DNA of 24,484 bases from Pholiota molesta (lineage: Eukaryota > Basidiomycota > Agaricomycetes > Agaricales > Strophariaceae). The translations under genes were made by a program, and so were the position numbers. Below, piece by piece: positions 9,524 to 18,536 of the stretch; the first letter of the stretch is position 1; each line of letters begins with the position of its first letter. The DNA lies in assembly GCA_014925825.1 (NCBI GenBank), contig JACGCK010000432.1:1-24484 (forward strand), read 5' to 3'. Under the pieces are notes generated by a model. That model made no database searches. It worked only from the letters and a program-made list of their open reading frames with translations, and was not told the DNA's origin.

Positions 9524-11649
9524 CTATTTATCATACTCTACCCCCAAAGATGCCATAGCATTTGTCAATGCCTCCACATCATTACCTTTCGGTACCGATT
9601 CCAATGCCTGCCTGTCCGGTTTTAAGATGCCCATTTCCCCTCTAAGATCCTCATAAAACTGCGGCGTCAGCCCCGCCTTTTCTCTATCATGCACATTAAA
9701 TGGCCCCTTCACATCCCCCCTCCACCCCCTCCTCACCTCCTCCCTAAAAGCCGCCACAGGATCCACGCCCCCTCCTGCTGCGCGCAGATCCAGGTGAACC
9801 ACCGGTGGCCCGACGTGACGTGGGTGACCTCGTCCGCGTGGATGATCTCCATGACCGCGACCGTGTCGGCGTCGCCCGCCTTCCTGAAGCGCTCGATGGT
9901 GGCGGGGTTGACGTCGAGCCCGCGGGCTTCGTGGACGAGGTGGATGATGGCGAGGCGGGAGCGGAAGGAGTGGGATGTCACGGTTGCGGATTCCCAGAGC
10001 GAGGCGTGGACTGGCATGCTGCCGTAGGGTGTTGAAGGGGAGATAGCTGCTAATCTTGACGTCAAGAGGGAACTTGCGTTGGGTATTGAGGTTTAGAGAG
10101 GAGGAAATTTGATAGATTGCAGGAAGACGCACAAATGCTTAGATTCATCCAGAGCCATTTTTGTAAAATCGTAGAAAAATGCAGGGGGCAGATCGTGGTG
10201 CATTGGGCCAAAGCGAGCTATGATATCCCAGCTGATCGCGAAATTAGTTACACGTAAATCTATGGGTGATGGAAGAAGAGAACTTACGCCAGATCAATTC
10301 TATCAAGAGGTCAACATCGCAGATTTGATAATGAGAATAGTTAACGGACTTACGCCCATTGTTCAATGTTTGCAAGTGCATGCAGCATAACAGCGCGATT
10401 TTTTCTGTTCTTCAGTTTAGAAGGATCTACAGTATTTCTCGAGAAAGATGCATCTCTCGGCGGCACGTCGGGAGGCCTGGGGGCATTGGGAGATTTATTG
10501 CCTACTGATGCAAGCTTCCCTGTAAAAAACAGGTTAGCAGCATGTCGAGTGCGTTCAACCTGGTTGCCTGTGCTTTTAATGTTTCGGAAGGTGCAGGAAG
10601 AAAGGTACAAGCAAACCTTTAATATAGGATTGGGCGTGTTGAGGATGAGAACAGCCCATTGCATGAGGGTCGTAGGGGGCTATTTGTTGGAACGATAGGT
10701 TCTTCTTCCTGTGGTTCCTCTGTTTGCAAAACTTGAGGTATATGTCTGACTGGTACTTCTGGAGGAGGGTCGGCAAATTCTAGGGGCAGAAGTTTTATCA
10801 GTCAGTCGGCTGTCGTCGAGAATAGTCGTGGAACAAATACCTTCTGAGACCGGCCGTAACTCAATCAAGCGCCAATTCCTCCCTCCTTCTGGTGTCTCCA
10901 TGTAAACTTCTCAAGCCCATCTTCGTCATCGACTTTTACTTCAACAGAATAGGTGCAGGCTTTGAGTCCTGTTTCACTTTTTCCGGTTTTGAGATCAAAA
11001 TCATATCTGCAGATTTTCTATTCAGTTTTGGACGAGTCCTGAAGAAATAAGCCACTGACCTATGCCATGGACATACAGCTACCACACCAGTATCACATTC
11101 CTCAATCTCCGCATGCGACATATCAGCTCCGAGATGTGGACAGTTCGCCTCCATCACATAGATCTGCCTATCCAAGCCAGTGCCGCTTGAGATGGCATCG
11201 GCGGTGGTTAAACTCGTTTGCGTTGTGTGCTTCTGCGTCTCATTTCCTAGAGTAGACGACTCAACCTCAGTCGTCGACGCGAGTCTGAAGAAGATTAATG
11301 AATGGTAGTGTCCTTCCTGAGATCGGAGGGTGAGATGGAAGCGAAAGTGGGACAAGAGATCTCGCAGAGACGCAATTCTGTCGGAAAGGATCGAAACACA
11401 GAGAGATTTAGGTGAGAAGTAGGTCGCTGGGCCGAATTCATTGAAGATTGAACTAACTTTAGTAGTTCCATGCCGACAGAGTGTGTTGCGTGAAGAAAAG
11501 GTTCGAGCTTGATAGCCTTGAGCTTGAATGGTCATCAAAACAGCCACCGGTCATCTGCTTGGTTTCCCTTTTCTCACTGATCTCCGCGCAGGTACGTACC
11601 ACTTTTCGGTATCCAAAGTTTTTTTAGGTCGTAAAGCCGATTTGATCAT
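9524..11649 (-). CDS. Rieske [2Fe-2S] domain fused to ferritin-like DUF455 domain (three frame breaks)
   Basis: The Rieske part (about 11376-10841) has CPHLGADMSHAEIEE and, after 11 residues, CPWH, the C-x-H...C-x2-H cluster pattern; then intron 11059-11007 and YDFDLKTGKSETGLKACTY. After intron 10840-10780 a Pro/Glu-rich linker (VSEEFADPPPEVPVRHIPQ) leads into DUF455: QWAVLILNTPNPILK, intron 10616-10560, exon 10559-10354, a 12-nt exon 10299-10288, exon 10231-10133, and last exon 10072-9524. Introns there are 54-60 nt. DUF455 shows E in ANIEQW, ExxH in DESKHF, E in HEARG and ExxH in ADEVTHV, the ligand set of a four-helix di-iron protein. Frame is lost at three places (about 10907-10912, 10675-10679, 9768-9772), each repaired by one extra base. 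The start (ATG at 11649) and the exons from 11630 to 11400 are uncertain. Stop at 9524. It may be a pseudogene or carry assembly errors; two separate genes is the alternative. Confidence 0.72.
10288..10299 (-). other. 12-nt micro-exon of the DUF455 domain
   Basis: Between introns 10353-10300 (GTAAGT...GATAG) and 10287-10232 (GTAAGT...ATCAG) lies a 12-nt exon. With the flanking bases it supplies Ala-Ile-Asp-Leu-Ala, matching the conserved DUF455 wording 'IE..AIDLAWD'. The phase (2,2) is kept on both sides. Confidence 0.8.
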
Positions 11650-11686
11650 AGTAGCCTTGGAAAAATAATTATTGTGATGATGAGTG

Positions 11687-11692
11687 ATATAT
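11687..11692 (-). promoter_or_regulatory. possible TATA box of the Rieske-DUF455 gene
   Basis: CATATATC on the minus strand lies about 40 nt upstream of the ATG at 11649. The same stretch is in the 281-nt gap after the stop of the upstream transcription-factor gene. Confidence 0.45.
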
Positions 11693-11929
11693 GATAACAG
11701 CGCATACAGCCAGACAAATACAAGTTCTAGATAGCACAGCAAGATACAAATGCACGAACATTCAGCAAGAAAACGAACGATAACTACAGTTTGATAGAGC
11801 AAAGGGTATAGGAATTCTGACCGGAAATAACCATGATCGAAAAGAATGTCCCATAGGTGTATGTGGTCAATGATATGATCCCAAAAACAAAACAAAAAAG
11901 AATAGATTGTATATCGAGCGAGCCAGACC

Positions 11930-14900
11930 TCACATCATTACTTGGGCGCTGTTGAAAATTCCGAAGCTGTGAGCCATCGGGCCTCCATTGGGTATCGCGC
12001 CTCCATTGAGGTGCATGTTCGGCACATAAGGGCTGGAACCGTTGGTATTATTGGCAGGAGGCGAAGGGGATCCCTCAGGCCAGGAAAATCTGTCAAGGAG
12101 AATCAACACAGTTGCAGTCTGACTTCACAGCCTGAACATACCCCGGCATCATCATAGTGTCCCACCAGGCAGGATTCTTGATAGCTTGCATAGTGGCAAG
12201 CATTTCCTCGTCGGAGAATGTACCTCCATAACCCATGTCGAAGTCAGTGCCGAAGGAGATTTGTCCAGTGCTTGCTGCGAACGTTGCTTCCGGTCTATAG
12301 ATAGGAGTGTCCACTCCGATATGGTTTACCAAAGATGTGGATCCAAACGCCAGATCGGACGTGGGCCCACCGGAACGCGTTGACATTACAGATGTCATTG
12401 TTGAGATTTGTGGCGCATCCGAAGAGTGGATCTGATTTTGTGGCGGAGGATTCGTCTGGAGTCGACCGACAGTGGCACCATCACGTCGATGGCGGGAGAG
12501 CAGGCCAGCGAGGAAGCGTGCGTACAGCTTTGGAGTGTGTCGATCATCGATAGCAATCTTTGGAGAGCTCAAAGTTTGAATGAGACGACCGATAAGATCA
12601 AAGATATCATTCTCTTGCTCTTTCACAAGGAAAGAGGAGAATTCAGGACGCAAGAGCTGAGAAGAACTTAGACACAAGGCATAATCTTGTCATGTGAATT
12701 GAAAACTTACTTTGAGGAGGAATGCCGATGCGAAGGATGCGAATACGAAATGTCCTAGAATGGATATATAAGCACTTCAAAGCGGATTATTTGTATAGCA
12801 AACACACCATCCGGAGCATAGCGCATGTAGCCACTAGGGGCTAAACCTTCAATCATGTTCTCCAACACTGATTTGGCGGCTTCCAAGCACTGGAAAAAGG
12901 TATAGGTCAGTTGACTGGAATCGAAATGTTCAAGGTCGAAAAGGCAAACTTTTGTGAAAAAGAGGCTATCTCCATCTTTAAATCCTCTTTGATAAGCTTG
13001 CTGGAAGCCAAAGGAGAACATGACGAGGCGAGAATAGGCAACCAGGCTAAATCATATTCAGCCATAAACAGCGGAAGAAAAAGACACGTTACATACAAAG
13101 GCAGCAATGAACAACGAAGAACGTTGGTTGGGTCTATGAACGCAAGGTCAGTTCGAGCTTTGTTTCAAATAATTTGGGATTCAAGACCTTCGAGGTCAGA
13201 ATCGTCCTTAAACCGCTTTGACCATTCTTTGTGATAGTTCGTCAAGTGCGCGTCATGTACAAGTGTAATGGCCCTGAAATCAACTTTCTGTGGTTCAAAA
13301 TAGTTTGAATATACGCGCTTCCGTATTTCAAGGAAATCACACATGCCTTATTGAGTCCTGTGGGTGACGAAGGATCACTGAAGATTTCATCATGGAACTT
13401 GGCAACAATTTGCAGAAGCGCTGAATATCCACAAAGATGGACATCGTACTGTCCATGTCCATTGATTCGTGAGTAGAAAGATCAGCATATATGTGACGTT
13501 CGAATTCTTACATTGATATTGTATTGCGATTTCTTGTACCAGTCTTTGGCACCTCGAAGGATGCTGTGTGATTGAGGCGTGAGCACAGGAACTATCCAGG
13601 GCAAGGAACGAACGACGTACTAGTCTTCCTTAATTGTGGATGGTTTACCAAACTGGGTGGCGGTAGAGCGATCTATATTGTAACATATCATCCACACCCG
13701 GGTTTTGTTCAGGATCTCGCGTTCCTGGGTCTCATTCTGAGGCTTGATAGTAGAGACTTGGTGCAGGTTCAGATCGGTAGCAATCCTATGTTCTCGGTTA
13801 GTGTCCATGCTTCAATGAAGTCGGGCCCCAGAAGATTACCTGATGGCAAGACCAGTGTACAACCAGCTTCGGTCTTCCTCCCATCTACGTGCCGGTACAG
13901 CGTATATGCTCATGAGAATATAAGCCTGACATAATTCCACAGACTTCCAGCCGTCAATCAATGCGTTCGCAGCCGAATGCTTCGCGAAGTGCATGGCGAT
14001 GGGATATATCTCCGATTTTTCAGCATAATATCTTGATGAAATCGCACAGACTAGGAACATTATCAACAAGGGTTGCAAACCTGAAAAATTGCGACTTTGG
14101 CACTTACTGACGGTGAATAGGAAGGGACACCTCGCGAACGTAGAGGCCGGCGTATGAAGGACAGGATCTAGTAGAGAAATGAAAGGCTGTCGAAAATAGA
14201 TTAGATATGAACACAAGATCCAAGATACGATATCTTACATTGACCCGTTCATAGAATCTATAAACACGAATATTTTAAGTCGGAAACTCTTGTAGTCTGA
14301 AGTGATGGGCGACTTACATCTGGAAAAGTTTCTCAACATCTTCCGGTTTGACCAACCCATGAACTAAAATCTCTGGGGCGCTATGTTGTTCGATGAGCGT
14401 CGCCCTAATTCCAAGATCCGTCGCAGGTCCTACAGGTGCGCAGCTGAGTAAGCCTACGATCTTCAAGTATATCACAATTTAATTCACCTGGCATGAAATA
14501 TGTTTCGTTCGCCACCCCCTGGAGATTTATAAATCAGTGCAAAGCATAATGAAAAGCCTATAAATACACATACAACGTTATCGTCATTCAAGTCATCCTC
14601 ATTGAGATGTGCATCTTTCGCGAGATCCTTTTTTCGATTAGCTTTGCTGCTGCTCAAGCTCAAGTCCGCGATTAACCCAATAGGTACGTGTGACTCTGGC
14701 AAGGTCGATTGCAGCTTGTCCTCTTCCTGCGACGCATCCTCGGTCGCCACGCTTTGGTTTTCTTTCGGTTGCGCTTCTTGGACGTGGTTTTGATTCTGAC
14801 CTTGGGTACGCTTGCTTTCTGATTCTCCGTCCGACTCCTCTTCCGCGTCTATATTACGAAGATCGAGAAAAGCGCGAGGACCCTTGTGGTTTCCAGCATC

Positions 14901-17900
14901 GCGAACACTTGACTGCAATCGATCCAACCAGGCCAAAACATTTCTGTTGTTCTGGTCAGAAGGAGAAGTGGCCATACGATAGGAGGCGATGGACAGAGGC
15001 GTCGCAATATAAGGATTATGAAGCTAAATCGATCAATCAATATGAATAAAAATGCAATCACTGTGATAGATTGTGTTTAACCTGTTTGAGAAGGGATTCG
15101 ATGATAGAATCCTTTTGCCTGATTTGCGCCAGGAGATACTCTCGTTTACTAATCGCAGGAGAAAAGTCAGACGACGGTGCGGGAGAAGGACAACGGGAAG
15201 GGGAAGGGGAAACGGAGAGGGTCGACGTCAGGGACGGGGACACAGGTATCTCAAGTATTGCAGCCATCATAGAAACGAAAAGAGCTTGAAAGCGAGCAAA
15301 AAGAAAGCTGCGAGAAGCCCGTATATATAAGAGTTCTTCCGCCCCTATCTCTGCAAAACTCTGTGGGCGTTAATGCAACAGATGGTGTCATTTAGCCAAC
15401 AGTGGGGTCCGCGACCAGAATCGCTCCGAAAGCCCAAGAAAGATCGATGACGCGGATACCAAAGAAGAAAAAATGGCTATCAAACACGAGGAAGAGAGGT
15501 GACTCACTTTGGCGCAGTTCTCGGTCTGCGTCCTTCGACGATACAGACATGACCACCAGACTTGCACCGCTTGCATGTATTTTCGTGCTTCGGAAAGTCA
15601 CATTTCATCTGTTAACCAGGTGATCGGCATGCAAAAAGTGCATTAGGATAGAGTAAAATGAGGCCGGATCGGACGGGTGTCATTTTCGATTCGATGGAAC
15701 GGTGGAGAGAGATAAGCGCGTCAAGGGCAGTTATCAGCAAACAGGTGTGGAAGATGACAGGCCGGAGCGGATTCGAACAGGCAGCAGCGGATGCGAAAAC
15801 CGGCATAAATTGATTTCGGGATATGTTTGAAAAAGGTTAAACGAGCCAGTGGTCAGTATATGCGAGAGAGACGAATTTGGCTGACGGGATGTATGATGTC
15901 AATGAAGAAACGTCGGCGTACCTTGAGTTTCTTGCAATGGGTACATGCACCGGGACTTCAGAATATGGATTAAAAGTCCAAGTCACACGATTCAAATCAA
16001 GGTCCAGCGTCCACATGTTTGCGTCCGGCGGGTGAAAAGAGCGGAGGAGATGTACCAGCCCAGTCCGCCAGAATGGAAAGAAGGATGTCGTAGCACCCAT
16101 TGCGTAGGGACATCAGCCGGTGTTGGGATTGCGTAGGGAGGCAGTGTCAGATCACGGGATGTCAAATATACCGACAGCCAGCCATAGGCCAGAGAGAAAG
16201 CGATGCAATTACGGAGTCGCGTCGGAAATGGCGTAGACCGCGAAAAAAGATGACGGAAATGGTGAAGGATTAAAGGACCAAGGGATTCACATCCAATTCG
16301 CGCCGACGTTGATGTCCGTTCCGAGACGTCAATGTTACCGGCGTCAAAGTGTGAGCAGTTAGTACCGCACGGGATTCGTGAGAATGGGGCCGCCGCCAAA
16401 TTTTCATGAAGAGGCAGAATGTTTAAAATACCCGAGCATGGTCATCAAAGTGTTGACGCAATCGATACGATGGACAACGGGGACCGAAAAGTATTCCGCC
16501 AGAGCAAGAAATGAGATTAGAGCGCATTCCAAGTCGACGACGGGAACGGGGAAAATGTTCCGCAGCAGTGGCAGCAATTATGGCGAGCCGCAGTTGACAG
16601 GCAAGGGGAAGACATGCCGATGAAGAGGAGTTATAAGGGGAAGAGATAAACGGTATTGTCAGTATCAACAAAAAAACGAATAGTGCGAAAGACAAGAAAA
16701 CGGAAAGACACCTCATTCTGTTCCTCACCGCCCGACGGGTGACTGAAGTACAGACGGAAGTCCATCTCGCCGTCGAGAAATTTAATTGACGCTCATCCGC
16801 ATGAGTCCCGGATATGAAGGCATAGAATCAACTTCGTGAAAGCCGAAGTACTCACAGTCTGGACCCTTTTTCTCGTTTCCCGCGTCCAGTGGGAACACCT
16901 AATCCACCGAGACCGACGGTCATACGACCGGACATCCCCAAGCCCGTTTCGTCGTCATCATCATCATCGTCACTATCCGAGTCGAAATCACCTTCCCCAC
17001 CAAAGCCTGACACTTCCGGGCTCTCATTCTTCTTGACCCTCTTGCGCTTTACGCCAGCTTTCTCGGGCTGAGAAGAGGAGGCATTCGGACCAGGAGGTGG
17101 CTCTGCGTTGGTAGGCCTCTTGAGAGGCGCCGTCGTCATCGGCTTCGACTTGGAAGGGCCCGCCGGGTTCACCTGATTGGATGTCGTAGGGGGCACAAAT
17201 TGATGTACCGCCATGGTCGCGGATTTCGGGTTTTGGGATTGATAGACTTCATTATTCCAAGTCTTCGCAGGAGGAGATAAGGTGGACGGGCGGGATTCGG
17301 TTGGATTGGGCTGAAAAGGCTGCTGTGGAACGGGACCAGGGTTGGCTTGATTACGTGGGGGTATATACCTCGCAGGCAAAGCACGCGTGTACCGAGAAGA
17401 ATCTTGCAACGTAGGGTTTGTTGGCTTTTGTTGTTGGACTTGACTAGCAGCATAGACCGGAGCTTGGTGAATAGCTTGAGGGACGAAGCGTTCACTTGTC
17501 TGCCGTGGTTGTTGATGCTGCTGCTGTTGCTGGTGCTGATGCTGATTCTGCAGCTGTTGCTGGTATACCGGGTCAGGCGTATTCGTATGCGAACTACCCA
17601 TAGTTTCCGAAGTCGAAGTGTGATAGCTAGTACCACCCCCAGGGGTAGACGCCGGACTGTTGGAGACTGACAGTAAATTAGAGTAAAACGTAGAATATAT
17701 GTCGTCGGCGTGAGCACGATAAGGGTCGGTATCGTTGATTCCATCGAGCCCACCAATAGCACTTTGGGTGATCGTAGCGGAAGTCGATCCCCCGTATTGG
17801 CTCATCGAGCTGCTAGAATGCATGTATTGCTCCTGCATGATAGCATAGGGATTCTGGACCTGGGCATCTTGCTCAAATGCAGCCGGCAGAGGGGCTGAGC

Positions 17901-18536
17901 GGTAACTCTGCTGGAATGCCACTTGCTGCGCTGGCTGCTGGCCGTTATAGTTGTCCTCGATCCACTGCTGGTATTGCCTCTGACTCTCTCTCTGCTGCTG
18001 GACGGACGGGTCGTCGGAATTGTAAAAGCTCGGAGTCGTGATCATCGGAGCGGAAGATGTCGATGCAAGATGCTGGTTGCCCTTGTTATTGTCGACAGAT
18101 GCCCCAGACGTGGAATAGTACCACGCTTGAGTGGCACCGTCTGTGATGGGGGGTGGATGTGTGGCAGATTCGCCTTGACCTAGTGGATGATTAACAGGGA
18201 AAAGCCCTTCTAAATTGGCCATTAGACCTGCCTTGAATAAAAGCATCCGCATTGCTGCTTCCTCTAGCGCTATTTGGGGCGTGCTGCAGGGGTTTTGAAG
18301 CCCCGGAGACGCCGCTTCCTGGCGCTGATGGATGCATGGTGGAGGAGCTGCGAAAGATGAGTATAACTAGTCCCGGGAATCATGGAACATGTTCTCACTT
18401 TTGGATATGTGGTGGTGGATCGGTGAAATCCAGCGGCCGATGGGCTGAACGGCAGGTAAGGGGGCTGGCGCGTGAACTGCGTCTGTAGCCGGCATCCTTC
18501 TTGTACTTACCCTTCAGTCCATTGACTCATCAACAT
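11930..18536 (-). CDS. Zn2Cys6 fungal transcription factor with Fungal_trans domain, 22 exons
   Basis: Exons (descending): 18536-18511, 18444-18399, 18324-16856, 15955-15922, 15608-15508, 15148-15082, 15023-14574, 14518-14488, 14429-14318, 14257-14239, 14186-14108, 14050-13840, 13785-13621, 13563-13512, 13448-13347, 13287-13188, 13133-13097, 13046-12950, 12889-12808, 12754-12711, 12656-12142, 12089-11930. Total 3999 nt, 1332 residues, in frame throughout. The N-terminal 510 residues are low-complexity, with a Gln/His run (17505-17570), a basic KRKRVKK likely nuclear signal and an acidic Asp run. The binuclear zinc cluster has Cys518, 521, 528, 537, 540 and 547 (GACTHCKKLKMKC...CKRC...C). A coiled-coil-like linker REYLLAQIRQKDSIIESLLK follows. 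Residues about 750-1100 form the Fungal_trans regulatory domain (ARRWEEDRSWLYTGLAIR, TATQFGKPSTIKEDY, FSFGFQQAYQRG). Such proteins bind CGG half-sites in the nucleus. Target genes are unknown. Three introns around the zinc cluster are unusually long. Confidence 0.93.
13288..13346 (-). other. GC-AG intron in the transcription-factor gene
   Basis: Exon 15 ends GGACTCAATAAG and the next base pair is GC (AAG|GCATGT), with acceptor CCACAG 59 nt later. No GT donor nearby preserves the frame, and the joined reading TGLNK-KVDFRAITL continues the Fungal_trans domain. This is a convincing non-canonical GC-AG intron. Confidence 0.8.
14239..14257 (-). other. 19-nt micro-exon of the transcription-factor gene
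   Basis: The exon encodes FYERVN with the first codon split, between introns 14317-14258 and 14238-14187. Phase fits on both sides, joining DVEKLFQI to PFISLLDP. Confidence 0.85.
15956..16855 (-). other. 900-nt intron immediately before the zinc-cluster exon
   Basis: The donor is CT|GTGAGT at 16855 and the acceptor CTGAAG at 15956. The join completes the wording GSRLPGACTHC in phase. It is about 15 times the usual intron length here. It contains a CCTTATAA stretch (minus strand, 16631-16640) that could serve as an internal promoter. No open frame inside is convincing. Confidence 0.75.
17505..17570 (-). repeat. Gln/His low-complexity tract
   Basis: CAG/CAA/CAT codons encode a run of glutamines with interspersed histidines (QLQNQHQHQQQQQHQQ) in the N-terminal region of the transcription factor. 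Such tracts are length-variable and often lie in activation regions. Confidence 0.8.

Noticed and set aside
9689..10035. Two plus-strand open frames in GC-rich sequence
   Set aside because: They are shadows of the DUF455 exon on the minus strand, which carries the conserved residues.
15760..15800. GGATTCGAAC, resembling the B box of a minus-strand tRNA gene
   Set aside because: The flanking bases do not form a T-arm stem, and the site lies inside a well-supported intron.
15992..16399. 135-codon minus-strand open frame within the same intron
   Set aside because: No motif, and its reading is interrupted before the zinc-cluster exon, which is entered in a different frame.
16423..16728. 101-codon minus-strand open frame with a hydrophobic start (MRNRMRCLSVFLSFALFVF)
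   Set aside because: It lies wholly inside the 900-nt intron, has no other support, and the hydrophobic part comes from pyrimidine-rich intron sequence.
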